This document shows positions 23,856-34,585 of a stretch of DNA of 64,000 bases, in pieces. Source of the stretch: Paraburkholderia kururiensis JCM 10599 = LMG 19447 (GTDB taxonomy: Bacteria; Pseudomonadota; Gammaproteobacteria; Burkholderiales; Burkholderiaceae); the NCBI RefSeq assembly GCF_003986935.1, contig NZ_RJZE01000001.1, positions 372,001-436,000 of the forward strand, read 5' to 3'. The notes beneath the pieces are model-generated. The model worked only from the letters and a program-made list of their open reading frames with translations. It did not search any database and was not told the origin of the DNA. The number at the start of each line of letters is the position of its first letter. Positions within the stretch are counted from its first letter, which is position 1. The position numbers were made by a program, and so were the translations under genes.

Positions 23856-25577
23856 CTATGCAGCGGCCGGCACCGCTTCGCCTGCAAGCACGGCCAGCAT
23901 CTGATGGATCTGCGCGACCACCTGCGCACCTTCTCCCACCGCAGCGGCTACGCGCTTGGTGGAGCCGGCGCGCGCATCGCCAATGGCATAGACGCCTTCA
24001 ACCGACGTGGAGAGATCGCATGCCGAACCGCCGGGATCGGCCTCTGCGCCGGTCAGCACGAAGCCCTTCGGATCGAGCTCCACGCCACAGGTATGCAGCC
24101 ACTCCGTGTTCGGATCGGCACCCGTGAAGAGGAACAGGTGGCGCGAATCGAAGTGATCGGTGCCGTCGCGCAGCGGCGACTTCAGCCACACCGACGAAAG
24201 CCCGGCTTCGTCGCCCTCGAGCCGCGCGATTTCCGTATGCGGATGCACGGTCACGTTGGGCAGCGACGCGATGCGGTCGATCAGGTAGCGCGACATCGTG
24301 GCTTCGAAGCCGCTTCGGCGAATGAGCACGTGTACGTGCTTCGCGTGCGTGGCGAGGTAGACCACGGCCTGCCCCGCGGAATTGCCGCCGCCCACCAGCA
24401 CGATCTCTTCGCGCTTGCAGAGCTTGGCTTCCACGGGCGACGCCCAGTAATACACGCCGCGCCCGTCGTAGCGGTCGAGCCCTTCGATGGCGGGCCGCCG
24501 GTACACCGCGCCGCTCGCAATCACGATGGCGCGCGCGGCCACGTTGCCGCTGCATGTTTCCAGCCGATGCGGAAGCTCGTCGCAATGCAGCCGCTTCACC
24601 TTCACGGGAATCGCCACGTGCGCGCCGAACTTCTGCGCCTGCACGAACGCGCGTCCCGCGAGCGCCTGGCCCGAGATGCCGGTCGGAAAGCCGAGATAGT
24701 TTTCGATGCGCGAGCTGGCGCCCGCCTGGCCGCCCGGCGCGCGGGCGTCGAGCACGATGACGGAAAGTCCTTCGGACGCCGCGTACACCGCGGTGGCGAG
24801 CCCAGCCGGGCCGGCGCCCACGACGGCCACGTCGTACACGGGCGAGTCGTTGAGATCGGGCAGCAGACCGAGGCAGGTGGCGAGTTCCGGCGCGCTCGGG
24901 TGATGCAGCACGGAACCGTCGGGGCAGATTGCAATGGGCAGGTCTTCGGGGCGTGCGGCGAACTGCTCGATGAGATGCAACGCGTCTTCGTCGCTTTCGT
25001 CGATGACCGAATGCGGGTGGCTGTTGCGCGTGAGGAAACCTTGCAGGCCGACCAGCCGCGGATCGTGGCGCTTACCCACGAGAATCGGGCCGCCCGCGCC
25101 CTTTTCGATCAGCGCCACGCGCCGCAGGATCAGCGCGCGCATGATGCGCTCGCCCAGTTCCGCTTCGGCCACGATCAGCGCGCGCAGACGGTCGGGCGGA
25201 ATCAGCAGCGCCTCGACGTGCTCGAGCGCCATGCCGTCCACGAGCGCCGGCCGCCCGGACAATTGGCCGACCTCGGCCAGAAAGTTGCCCTCACGGTGTT
25301 CGTTGATGAGCCGCTCGCGCCCGAGACCATCGCGCTGAAAGACCTTGACGGAGCCTTTGAGCACCACGAACATGCCGGGCCCCGGCTCGCCGGTGCGAAA
25401 CAATGTCTCGCCCGCTTCCCAATGCAGGACTTCGCCGAAGCGGCGCAGCCGGTCGATCTCTTCGCAGGTGAGCTGCGGAAACATCTGGTGACGCCGCGTG
25501 GCGAGCGACGAGAACGGTGCCTCGGCGACCACGGGGGCGGAGTCGTTGCGTACTTCCACTTCCTCGATGGAACTCAT
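23856..25577 (-). CDS. cNMP-binding domain fused to thioredoxin-reductase-like flavoprotein
   Basis: A 573-residue fusion. Residues about 30-150 are a cyclic-nucleotide-binding-like (Crp-type) beta-barrel with EGNFLAEVGQLSG. About 165-240 resembles a small thioredoxin-like insert. About 248-573 is a thioredoxin-reductase fold with FAD motif GAGPAG (254-259) and NAD(P)H motif GGGNSA (396-401). The CxxC redox pair of true thioredoxin reductase is absent: the corresponding GVYYWASPVEA has none. It therefore probably passes electrons elsewhere. Whether it binds cAMP is unknown. The start is set by AAGGAG nine bases before the ATG. Confidence 0.85.
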   Translation of the reverse strand: MSSIEEVEVRNDSAPVVAEAPFSSLATRRHQMFPQLTCEEIDRLRRFGEVLHWEAGETLFRTGEPGPGMFVVLKGSVKVFQRDGLGRERLINEHREGNFLAEVGQLSGRPALVDGMALEHVEALLIPPDRLRALIVAEAELGERIMRALILRRVALIEKGAGGPILVGKRHDPRLVGLQGFLTRNSHPHSVIDESDEDALHLIEQFAARPEDLPIAICPDGSVLHHPSAPELATCLGLLPDLNDSPVYDVAVVGAGPAGLATAVYAASEGLSVIVLDARAPGGQAGASSRIENYLGFPTGISGQALAGRAFVQAQKFGAHVAIPVKVKRLHCDELPHRLETCSGNVAARAIVIASGAVYRRPAIEGLDRYDGRGVYYWASPVEAKLCKREEIVLVGGGNSAGQAVVYLATHAKHVHVLIRRSGFEATMSRYLIDRIASLPNVTVHPHTEIARLEGDEAGLSSVWLKSPLRDGTDHFDSRHLFLFTGADPNTEWLHTCGVELDPKGFVLTGAEADPGGSACDLSTSVEGVYAIGDARAGSTKRVAAAVGEGAQVVAQIHQMLAVLAGEAVPAAA

Positions 25578-25690
25578 CAGACTGCGCTCCTTGTTCGTTC
25601 GGCAGGACCGCCGCAGCGCGCACGCCGGAGCGCCCCTCGCGGTGCCTGCGCGGGCCGCCAGTGGCTTGCGCCCGCACGTGGGCGATGCGG

Positions 25691-26683
25691 CTAGACCGGT
25701 TTCGGCTCGATGCCGACGTCCGCCATTGGTTCGGCCGGCGGCGTGGCAAGCGGCTCGAGCGTTTGGCCCGCATCGCGCCAGGCGTCGAGCCCGCCGCGCA
25801 GCGGCAGCACGTCGTTGAAACCTGCTTCGTTGAGCTGTTTCGCCATCCACGCCGCCGAAATTTCGTTCGGACACGAGCAATAGATAACGAGCTTCTGGTC
25901 ACGCGGATACCGCTGGATGATGTCGTCCAGCTGGCGCTCGTCCGCGAACACCGACCCCGGAATGACGTACGGGTCGAGCTTGCGCTTTTCATCCGAGCGG
26001 ATATCGAACAACACCGGCGAAGTCCCGGCCTGGATGAGGTTGCCCAGCTCGTTCACTTCGATGCGCGCAGCCGCGAGCTTCTTGAGCAGCTGACGACGGC
26101 GATACCAGCGGTACGACGCATACAGCAGGAGCAGCACGGCCACCACGACGCCCGCCATGCGCCCGAGGCGCCCCGCGCCCGCGAACAGCATGTCGATCTG
26201 CTGCGCAAACACCACGCCGATGATCAGCCCGAGACCGGCCCACAGCACGGCGCCTATGCTGTCGAACGCGAGAAAGGCGCGGTACGGCGTGCCCATTGCC
26301 CCGGCCATCGGCACGGACACAATGGAAAGCCCCGGCACGAATTTCGATACCGCGAGCACGCGCACGCCCCAGCGGCCAAAGAAACGCTCGGTCTTTTTCA
26401 CACAGGTATCGCGCGAGAGCGACAGCCGGCAAATGGTCTTCAGCGTGTTGCCGCCGTAGATGCGGCCCGCCAGGAACCAGGCGCTGTCGCCGATCAGCGT
26501 GGCGAATACGGACAGCACGAGCACGGGAATCACCTGCGTGCCGACCGATCCGGGATGCATGGCCGCCATGGCACCGAACAGGATGAGGGTGGGCAGCGCG
26601 GGCACGGGCAACCCGAGCGAAGCGGCGAGCACATTGGCGAAGACGATGGCAGGCCCGTACTGCGCGACGAGGTCATGTAGCAT
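25691..26683 (-). CDS. DedA-family membrane protein fused to a rhodanese domain
   Basis: A 330-residue fusion. A DedA/VTT domain (1 to about 195) shows SLGLPVPALPTLILFGA, GDSAWFLAGR and a FGRWGVRVLAVSKFVPGLS segment with the conserved Arg and Pro-Gly. It is followed by a cytoplasmic rhodanese domain (about 205-315) with catalytic Cys269 in YCSCPNEIS. AGGAAG precedes the ATG. DedA proteins flip or handle membrane lipids; rhodaneses carry persulfide sulfur. It lies directly upstream of the cNMP/TrxR-like gene on the same strand, suggesting a shared redox or sulfur role (inference). Confidence 0.87.
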   Translation of the reverse strand: MLHDLVAQYGPAIVFANVLAASLGLPVPALPTLILFGAMAAMHPGSVGTQVIPVLVLSVFATLIGDSAWFLAGRIYGGNTLKTICRLSLSRDTCVKKTERFFGRWGVRVLAVSKFVPGLSIVSVPMAGAMGTPYRAFLAFDSIGAVLWAGLGLIIGVVFAQQIDMLFAGAGRLGRMAGVVVAVLLLLYASYRWYRRRQLLKKLAAARIEVNELGNLIQAGTSPVLFDIRSDEKRKLDPYVIPGSVFADERQLDDIIQRYPRDQKLVIYCSCPNEISAAWMAKQLNEAGFNDVLPLRGGLDAWRDAGQTLEPLATPPAEPMADVGIEPKPV

Positions 26684-26921
26684 CGGCTTACTTCCTGAGC
26701 CTTTCGGGCGGGAAGCGGGTAGGGGAGTCAAGAATTATGGACGCATTTTCGAGGTATGAAAATGTCCCCTGAAATGCGATCGCTGCGCCGGAAATTCAAG
26801 TGCGGCGCAGCATGCAGGAAGCGAACGGAAAGCGTGTTGGGGTTGGACGATTAGCGACAGTTAGCGACGGTTGGCGGCATGGGTGGCGCGCCGCCAGCGG
26901 GATGGCATGCTCCTCGTGCGC

Positions 26922-27167
26922 TTAGCGGCTGTGCGATTCGCCGGGCAGTTCGGCGCCCTGGGCGCGGATAGCGGCAATCAGCTCGGCCGGCGTGATCTCG
27001 TAACGCACTTCGCGGTGCACGCCCGGCTTGCGTTCATCGACCTCGATGAGAAGAATGCTCTTGCCGTCTTCCGACGATTCGAGCCGCAGCGTGCGTACCT
27101 CGCGCCCCGTCGCGTCGTCGTGTTCGGTTAGCAGGGTCATGGCCCCGGAAGACCCGGTCGTGCGCAT
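26922..27167 (-). CDS. Small hypothetical protein, 81 aa
   Basis: Not recognised. It has the look of a compact alpha/beta domain (GREVRTLRLESSEDGKSILL then VHREVRYEITPAELIAAIRAQG), without signal peptide or cysteine. AGAGGA lies upstream of the ATG. Confidence 0.6.
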   Translation of the reverse strand: MRTTGSSGAMTLLTEHDDATGREVRTLRLESSEDGKSILLIEVDERKPGVHREVRYEITPAELIAAIRAQGAELPGESHSR

Positions 27168-27563
27168 TGCTGTTGTCCTCTTCCGTTGTTGATCGATTCA
27201 TTGTGCGGGTTGGCCATCGCACCTTGTGTATGCGACCGCGCATACACGTATCGCTCGCGTTTGCCCGCCCGCGGCGCGCCTGACTGACGTTCGGGCCGGC
27301 CCGCCGTGAACCGCGCGGTGACTGCCGCGCCGCGTTGTCGAAGCAGTGTAACGCGAGTCTTCGCGCAACTGCCGCATTTTTGCGTGCCCCGCGACGGTGC
27401 ACGCGACGGTGGTCGTTTTCCGCCGCCATGTCATGGCGGTGTCATTGCCGCGTGCCGTCCGGCGGTTGCCAGCCGGGCGCCATAGCCAGGCGCTCCCCGC
27501 GCAAAAGGCGCCTATCATCTGAAAGATCTGGACCGGATTGGGCGGCAGCGCCCCGGGAGCCGC
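27168..27563. other. 396-bp intergenic region, no gene supported
   Basis: Divergent promoters for the 81-aa gene and ogt must be here. The only notable structure is AGGCGC (27491-27496) paired with GCGCCT at about 27511-27516, followed by TATCAT, which could be the -10 of ogt. Confidence 0.35.
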
Positions 27564-28109
27564 ATGACATTGGATAGCGAAGCGCATTGGCTCACCATGC
27601 CGAGCCCGCTCGGCAACGTCCTGTTGCGCGCGGCGCACGACGCGCTGACAGGCGTGTTCTTCGTCGGTCAAAAGTACGCACCGTCCGATCCGGCCATGGG
27701 CTCAGCCGATTCGCCCGTGCCCACGCTGCGCGTGCTGCTGCAGGCGCGCGACGAAATCGGCGAGTATTTCGCGGGCACACGGCGGCGCTTCACCGTGCCG
27801 CTGCGCGCGCACGGCACGGCGTTCCAGCGCAGCGTCTGGGACGAGCTCGTGAAAATTCCCTATGGACAGATGGAGAGCTATGGACGTATTGCCGACCGCC
27901 TCGGCCTGGGGCTGGGCGCGGCACGCGCCGTGGGCGCCGCCAACGGACGCAATCCGATCGCCATCATCGTGCCGTGCCATCGTGTGATTGGCGGCAATGG
28001 AGAGCTGACCGGCTATGCCGGCGGCATCGAGCGCAAGGAGGCGTTGCTTGCGCTGGAAGGTAACGAACAGCCGGCGGCGCGCCAGATGAACCTGTTCGGC
28101 GGGACGTGA
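27564..28109 (+). CDS. ogt: Methylated-DNA--protein-cysteine methyltransferase
   Basis: A 181-residue O6-alkylguanine-DNA alkyltransferase that removes the alkyl group onto its own cysteine. The active site IVPCHRVIG has acceptor Cys138. The HTH DNA-recognition region ([16 protein letters not shown], then YGRIA) and the N-terminal Ogt fold are present. There is no Ada N-terminal domain, so it is the constitutive-type enzyme. GGGAG precedes the ATG. Confidence 0.93.
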   Translation: MTLDSEAHWLTMPSPLGNVLLRAAHDALTGVFFVGQKYAPSDPAMGSADSPVPTLRVLLQARDEIGEYFAGTRRRFTVPLRAHGTAFQRSVWDELVKIPYGQMESYGRIADRLGLGLGAARAVGAANGRNPIAIIVPCHRVIGGNGELTGYAGGIERKEALLALEGNEQPAARQMNLFGGT

Positions 28110-28141
28110 GCGGCAGCAACGTCAGGCTGGCGCTATGGGAC

Positions 28142-28179
28142 AAAAAAACGGCCCGTCCGTTTTCGCCGGATGGGCCGTT
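28142..28179 (-). terminator. Rho-independent terminator for the PAS chemoreceptor transcript
   Basis: Arms AACGGCCCGTCCG (28147-28159) and CGGATGGGCCGTT (28167-28179) form a 13-bp stem with one G-U pair. The A-run at 28142-28148 becomes a seven-U tail on the minus strand, the direction of the chemoreceptor gene. Confidence 0.8.
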
Positions 28180-28346
28180 CAAACGCCGTTGTTACTCGGG
28201 TCAGCCAGCCCGCGTGCCGGGCCCTGACAATCGCATCCTGACCCGATTGACCTACCCTGTCGAGATGGGACTTACGCCGATCTTTCAGATCAATCGGGCC
28301 GGCCGCCGCGTTCAGCCGCCGGGCTCAGTGGATCGAGGTCAGCCGG

Positions 28347-30008
28347 TCAGGCCGGAATTTCCTCTGCCTCGGGCGCCTTTTCGCGCTGTGCTTCGACCTT
28401 CTTAGCACGGAACGCACTGCCCGACGTTGTCGGTTTGCCGTTGCTGGCCACATTCGGAAGCGTGAAGAGACGCACGGCTTCGTCGAGCACGTCCGCCTGC
28501 TCCACGAGGCGCGTGGCCGTCGCCGCGGCCTGCTCGACGAGCGCGGCGTTCTGTTGCGTGGCGCTGTCCAGATGCGAGACGGCCTGATTCACCTGGCGGA
28601 TGCCCTCGGCCTGCTCGCCGCTCGCGTTGGCGACTTCCATGATGATCGAGGAGACGCGGGCCACGGCTTCGTCGATGGAGCGCATCTGCGCCGTGGTGCG
28701 CGCGACAAGCTGCGTGCCCTGAGCCACTTCGTTCACGCTCGCTTCCACCACTTCCTTGATTTCCTTCGCCGATGCCGCGCAACGTTGCGCCAGCATCCGC
28801 ACTTCGCCCGCCACCACGGCGAACGAACGCCCGGCTTCGCCTGCCCGCGCCGCTTCCACGGCGGCGTTGAGCGCGAGGATGTTGGTCTGGAACGCGATGC
28901 CGTCGATCACGCCCGTGATATCGGTAATCCGCTTCGATGCGTCGGTGATGCTGGCCATGGTGCGTTCCACCTGGCCTGCCATCGCGCCGCCTTCGGCGGC
29001 CGTCGCCTGCGCTTCGCGCGCGAGGTCGAGCGCTCGTGCGCTGGCTTCGGCATTGGCTTGCACGGTGGTGGTCAGCTGGTCCATCGTGGCGGCGGTTTCT
29101 TCGAGCGATGCCGCCTGCAGCTCCGTGCGCCGCGAGAGATCGAGGTTGCCGGTCGAGATTTCGCGGGCGGCGTCGAGCATGCCGTCGATCTGCTGGCGCA
29201 CGTCCAGCACGATCGCCGTGAGATTCGCCTTCAGCTGGTTCAGGGCGAGCAGCACTTCGCCCAGATCGTCGTGGCGAATGACCTGGACGTCCGCGGTCAG
29301 GTCGCCCGCGGCCACCTGGGCCGAAACGCGCTTCATCTCGTCGATAGGTTTGCCGACATGGCTCACGAGCACGCGCCACGTGACAAGGCTTGCGAGGCAG
29401 CTGGCCGCGAACGCCATCCAGAACGGCGTGGGCGGAATGCCTTGCCACGCGGCAACGCCTGCCGCGAGCAGCGCGCCGGGACCGGCGCCGTAGCCCAGCA
29501 CGGCGCGCTTCGCGACCGGCACGCGCATGACCGCGTCGACGAGCCCCAGCAGTCCCGTGCGAACCACGAGCCCGCGCCGCAGCTTGCGGCCGCGCAGCGT
29601 GCCTTCGCGCATCTGCGCGTAGAGCGCATCGGCTTCGCGGATTTCATCGCGCGACGGCTTCGTGCGCACGCTGAGATACCCCACCACCTGACCGCGCTCC
29701 GTCACCGGCGTGACGTTGGCCGCGACCCAATAGTGATCGCCGTTCTTGCGTCGGTTTTTGACGAGGGCCGTCCAGGGGCGGCCGGCCTGAATCGTCGTCC
29801 ACAGGTCTGCGAATGCCTCGGCGGGCATGTCGGGATGGCGGATCAGGTTGTGCGGCTTGCCGATCAGCTCCTCTTTCGTATAGCCGGAAACCGCGATGAA
29901 CGCCGGGTTGCAGTACTGGATGCGGCCTTTGAGATCGGTCGCGGAGACGAGCATTTGCGACGCGGAGTAATCGTATTCCTGCTGGGTGATGGGCTGGTTG
30001 TTGCGCAT
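28347..30008 (-). CDS. PAS-domain methyl-accepting chemotaxis protein (Aer-like)
   Basis: A 553-residue receptor with no periplasmic domain. An N-terminal PAS domain (about 10-125) has [21 protein letters not shown] and [13 protein letters not shown], like the FAD-binding Aer PAS. Membrane helices (about 165-220) lead to a HAMP-like region and the signalling domain with tip [20 protein letters not shown]. Aer proteins sense redox state or energy. The C-terminal tail is Lys/Glu-rich. A FliA-type promoter lies upstream at 30067-30093. The start is the ATG with AAGGA just before it. Confidence 0.88.
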   Translation of the reverse strand: MRNNQPITQQEYDYSASQMLVSATDLKGRIQYCNPAFIAVSGYTKEELIGKPHNLIRHPDMPAEAFADLWTTIQAGRPWTALVKNRRKNGDHYWVAANVTPVTERGQVVGYLSVRTKPSRDEIREADALYAQMREGTLRGRKLRRGLVVRTGLLGLVDAVMRVPVAKRAVLGYGAGPGALLAAGVAAWQGIPPTPFWMAFAASCLASLVTWRVLVSHVGKPIDEMKRVSAQVAAGDLTADVQVIRHDDLGEVLLALNQLKANLTAIVLDVRQQIDGMLDAAREISTGNLDLSRRTELQAASLEETAATMDQLTTTVQANAEASARALDLAREAQATAAEGGAMAGQVERTMASITDASKRITDITGVIDGIAFQTNILALNAAVEAARAGEAGRSFAVVAGEVRMLAQRCAASAKEIKEVVEASVNEVAQGTQLVARTTAQMRSIDEAVARVSSIIMEVANASGEQAEGIRQVNQAVSHLDSATQQNAALVEQAAATATRLVEQADVLDEAVRLFTLPNVASNGKPTTSGSAFRAKKVEAQREKAPEAEEIPA

Positions 30009-30066
30009 GTCGTTCCTTGCATTGAGGACGCGGGCAAAACGCACGTCCTGTTCATCGCTACAGGTC

Positions 30067-30093
30067 TTAACGGCATTAACCCCATCGACTTGA
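30067..30093 (-). promoter_or_regulatory. Sigma-28 (FliA) promoter for the Aer-like receptor
   Basis: On the minus strand, TCAAGTCG-N11-GCCGTTAA, with the same spacing as the flagellin promoter at 51600-51626. About 60 bp upstream of the start codon. Confidence 0.7.
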
Positions 30094-30448
30094 GGGAAAT
30101 CCAGGCAATCTACCAGGGTAATAAGGCGGCGTTCACGATGCATGTTTGATTGCCATCATGTTTACATTTCATGCACATGTTTTTGCATAACATCGTGACA
30201 AGACGTCTGACGACTTCGCTTTTGGCTTGAGTGGGGCATGGCGCTTCGCGTGTGTCGGCGCAAATGATGGCAAGTGGTGGTCCATTGCCCGCAGGGCGTC
30301 GTGACGCAATTTGCCGCCGCGACGAATAGGCCTTTCCGCTCAACGCCTTGGCGGATTTGTGCAAAGGTTGTTCACAAGCTTGCGAACAAAATGTGGGGAT
30401 AACTGCTACGTGGTTCACGCCGGCGGCCGCCGGTTCCGCGCGAAGCCA
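30094..30448. other. 355-bp intergenic region, AT-richer than neighbours
   Basis: It lies between the foldase stop and the Aer-like promoter. It contains an AT-rich stretch (about 30145-30200) with ATGCA/TGCAT half-sites. No gene and no clear terminator for the lipase operon were found. Confidence 0.35.
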
Positions 30449-31504
30449 TCAGTGGGAACCGCCGCCGCCATCGAGCGATGCGGCTCGCAGCGCCTCGCCG
30501 GGCTTCGTGAACACGCGCTGCCGCAGTTGGGCGATCTGGGCATCGCGGACCTGCGGCGCCAGCCCTTGGGCTTCGATCTGCGCGCGCTGCGCAGCGTAGC
30601 TCGCGTAGCGGTCGCGCCAGTCGGTCTCTTCCTGCTCCATCTGGACCACTCGCTGGGCGGCGTCGGGCCCGAGTGTTTGCGTGAGTTGCGCGCGCGTTTC
30701 TTCGGGCGAGGCGCCCGACTCCTGCAATTGCGCGATCTGCGAGATGGCCGCCTGTTGTCGTTGTACGCGTTCCTTCGTGGGGCGTTCCTCGGGCGATAGC
30801 GATTGATCGAGCGCCGCGAGTTGCTGCGCCTTCTGTGCCTCCGTCAACGTGGAGTTCCGTGCAATCTTCAGCCGTGAAAGCTCGTAGCGCTGGTGCTGCA
30901 GTTCGGCGCCGAAGAAGGGCGCGCTCCATTCGCCGAGCGTGCGGCTCGCAATGGCTTCGCGTTGATCGAGCGCGAGTTGAACGGAAGCGATATCGAGCTT
31001 GCCGGCAGAATCTGCGCCGCCATCCGGTAGCGACGCGAGCGCAGCCAGATACGCGCGATACCGCTGCCACACGTCGAGCGCTTCAGCCTGCGCGGCCGTG
31101 CCGTCGAGTTGCGCCGCGATTTCGCGCTTTACCAGTGCGTCGAGCGCACCCGAACTGAGATCGCTTTGTGCGCTCAGGCAATAGTCGAAGAAGTCGCGCA
31201 CCGCGCGCGACTTCGCGAGATGGCCGCCGGCATCAAGCGGCAAACGCGGCGCGGAAGAACCCGCGAGGGACGTGGGCAGATTCGGCAGCTGTGCCGCGGC
31301 ATTGCGCATCTGCGCGACGGCGGCGTGGGCGGGACCGGACGAGTTGCCGTTGGAAGCGCGATTGGCGCTTTCGTTTGCGGCTGTCGTCCCGTACCACGCC
31401 ACGCCCGCCGCTGCGAGCCCGAAGACGACGCAGACGGCGAGCCCGATTGCCGTGACCGACCTGATGCGCCGCCTACGCGGCGTACTGCGCGAACGCAGGG
31501 GCAT
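30449..31504 (-). CDS. lif: Lipase-specific foldase (steric chaperone) LifO
   Basis: A 351-residue inner-membrane-anchored chaperone that folds the secreted lipase in the periplasm. A cytoplasmic Arg-rich start and one membrane helix (about 16-38) lead to an Ala/Pro linker and the helical chaperone domain. The diagnostic R-x-x-F-D-Y-(F/C)-L-S motif is RDFFDYCLS (103-111). It starts two bases after the lipase stop codon, so the two are co-translated in the usual lipA-lif order. Confidence 0.93.
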   Translation of the reverse strand: MPLRSRSTPRRRRIRSVTAIGLAVCVVFGLAAAGVAWYGTTAANESANRASNGNSSGPAHAAVAQMRNAAAQLPNLPTSLAGSSAPRLPLDAGGHLAKSRAVRDFFDYCLSAQSDLSSGALDALVKREIAAQLDGTAAQAEALDVWQRYRAYLAALASLPDGGADSAGKLDIASVQLALDQREAIASRTLGEWSAPFFGAELQHQRYELSRLKIARNSTLTEAQKAQQLAALDQSLSPEERPTKERVQRQQAAISQIAQLQESGASPEETRAQLTQTLGPDAAQRVVQMEQEETDWRDRYASYAAQRAQIEAQGLAPQVRDAQIAQLRQRVFTKPGEALRAASLDGGGGSH

Positions 31505-31506
31505 GG

Positions 31507-32718
<1,212 letters not shown>

Positions 32719-32858
32719 CTAACGAAATACGTTGGATTAGACGAGAGGCACTAGTTGGAGGCGGCGCTTCGCGGCATTGCACAGGAATGCGGGTTTGTTG
32801 CACCTCGTGCGGCCGCTCTCGTGATGAACCCTTTGCAACGGCAGAAAAAGGAGTGTTC

Positions 32859-33284
32859 ATGCAAGACGATATCGACGACGCCAACGCGCCCCTCGTCGTG
32901 GTACATGCCGACAGAGAGATCAGCACGGTGCAGCGCCTGCCTTACTTCGTCGGCCTCTCGGCAGTGACCGCGGGCACGCGCGGGCTTTCGATGCACCTCG
33001 TCGTGGTACCGCCCGGCGGACACGCCGAGCCTCACGTGCATTGCGGCTACGAGACAGGCATCTACGTGCTGGAAGGTCGCGTGGAAACACGATACGGGCC
33101 AGGCTTGCGTCAGTCCGTCATCACGGAAGCGGGGGACTTTCTGTTCGTTCCGCCGGGCGTACCGCATCAGCCGTTCAATCTCAGCGACACGGCGCCGGCG
33201 CGCGCGATCGTTGCGCGCAACCGGCCCGACGAGCAGGAAAAGGTGCTGCCGTACGATCCTGCAAGCGAGAACCCGGCAGCGTAA
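32859..33284 (+). CDS. Single-domain cupin protein
   Basis: A 141-residue cupin. Motif 1 is GGHAEPHVHCGYETGIYVLEG (His ligands in HVH, Glu in YETG). Motif 2 is GDFLFVPPGVPHQPFN (His in VPH). This arrangement normally binds Fe, Mn or Zn. Enzyme, isomerase or binding roles are all possible. AAGGAG lies six bases before the chosen ATG; the open frame extends 62 codons upstream without support. Confidence 0.83.
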   Translation: MQDDIDDANAPLVVVHADREISTVQRLPYFVGLSAVTAGTRGLSMHLVVVPPGGHAEPHVHCGYETGIYVLEGRVETRYGPGLRQSVITEAGDFLFVPPGVPHQPFNLSDTAPARAIVARNRPDEQEKVLPYDPASENPAA

Positions 33285-33294
33285 CCGCGAACGA

Positions 33295-34584
33295 TTACCG
33301 CAGCTTCGCGACGTCCTTCTCCGTCACCTTCGCGGCTGGATTGCCGAAGTGCGCCGTCACGTAATTGGTGAGGGCCGCGATCTGCGCGTCGTTCAGGTCG
33401 GCCGCGAACGCCGGCATGCTGACGTTGTTGCCGGCCGCGTTGCGCTGTACGCCGTGCAGAATGACCTGGACGAGGTTGTTCGGGTTCGGTGCGCCTACCG
33501 TCGAGTTGCGCATCAGCGACGGGTAGTAGCTATCGGGCGAACCTTCGCCGTGAGCCTGGTGGCAAGTCGCGCAATTGCCCAGATAGAGCCGCGCCGGATC
33601 TGTCGCGTTGTTGAAGCCGACCCCGCGGAGTGTCGCGACGTCGTCCACGGGCTGGCCCCATGCGTAGCGCGGCTTCGTGCTGCCGTCGCTCACGGCGGGC
33701 ACCGTGCGAATGTAGGTGGCCACGGCCTTCACGTCCGCGTCGGTCATATGCGAGAAGCTGTGCTCCACGGCTTCGCCCATCGGGCCCGCGGCCTGCGCGA
33801 CGCCCGGTACGCTGCCCGTGCGCAGATATTGTGTGAGCTGCGCGTCGGTCCATGATCCGATGCCGCTGTTTGCATCCGATGTGATGTTGTAGCCGTCCCA
33901 TCCCGAAAGTACGGATCCCGAAAGAAAGCCGCTGCCCGTTTCGTCGAGCGCTTTCTCCTGCATCGTGACGCCGCGCGGCGTGTGGCACGTGCCGCAGTGT
34001 GCGAGACCCTGCACGAGGTACGCGCCACGATTCCACTCCACGCTCTTGCCGGGCTTAGGCTGATACGAGCCTTCTTTCAGGAAGACCCAGTTCCACACGG
34101 TGAGCGGCCAGCGCATGTTGAGTGGCCACGGGATGTCGCTTGCGCGCTGCGGCTGGTCGATGGGCTGCACGCCGTGCTCGAAGTAGGCATAGAGCGCTTT
34201 CATGTCGTCGTCGCCGATCTTCGCGTACGAGACGTAGGGCATCGCCGGGTACAGGTTGTGGCCGTCTTTGGCCACGCCCTTGCGCACCGCACGTTCGAAG
34301 TCTTCATACGACCACGTGCCGATGCCGGTGTTCTTGTCCGGCGTGATGTTGGTGGAGTAGATCGTGCCCAGCATGGGCACTTTGAGCGGCAGGCCGCCCG
34401 CGAACGGTTTGCCCTTTGCGGCGGTGTGGCAGGCCATGCAGTCCCCCACCACGGCGAGATATTCGCCACGCTTCACGAGCGCGGCGTCGCCGCCGGGCGG
34501 GGATTGCGCGGAGTCGTCCGCACGCGCCATACCGGAGACCGCCAGGGCGCCCGCGAGCATCAGGAACAGGGTCTTCTTGAGCAC
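33295..34584 (-). CDS. Tri-haem cytochrome c subunit of a membrane sugar/alcohol dehydrogenase
   Basis: A 429-residue exported cytochrome with three CxxCH haem sites: Cys49-Cys52-His53, Cys197-Cys200-His201 and Cys338-Cys341-His342. A signal peptide (1-22) targets it to the periplasm. It matches the beta subunit of FAD-dependent glucose dehydrogenase, gluconate 2-dehydrogenase and AdhB-type complexes, passing electrons from the flavin subunit to ubiquinone. The GTG start lies one base after the stop of the flavoprotein gene, with GGAAG upstream, indicating tight coupling. Confidence 0.9.
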   Translation of the reverse strand: MLKKTLFLMLAGALAVSGMARADDSAQSPPGGDAALVKRGEYLAVVGDCMACHTAAKGKPFAGGLPLKVPMLGTIYSTNITPDKNTGIGTWSYEDFERAVRKGVAKDGHNLYPAMPYVSYAKIGDDDMKALYAYFEHGVQPIDQPQRASDIPWPLNMRWPLTVWNWVFLKEGSYQPKPGKSVEWNRGAYLVQGLAHCGTCHTPRGVTMQEKALDETGSGFLSGSVLSGWDGYNITSDANSGIGSWTDAQLTQYLRTGSVPGVAQAAGPMGEAVEHSFSHMTDADVKAVATYIRTVPAVSDGSTKPRYAWGQPVDDVATLRGVGFNNATDPARLYLGNCATCHQAHGEGSPDSYYPSLMRNSTVGAPNPNNLVQVILHGVQRNAAGNNVSMPAFAADLNDAQIAALTNYVTAHFGNPAAKVTEKDVAKLR

Positions 34585-34585
34585 G

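Noticed and set aside
28180..28346. Possible structured RNA between the Aer-like gene and its terminator
   Set aside because: Short complementary GATTGA/ATCGGG patches are present but no consistent fold or known class was recognised; it is treated as 3' untranslated region.
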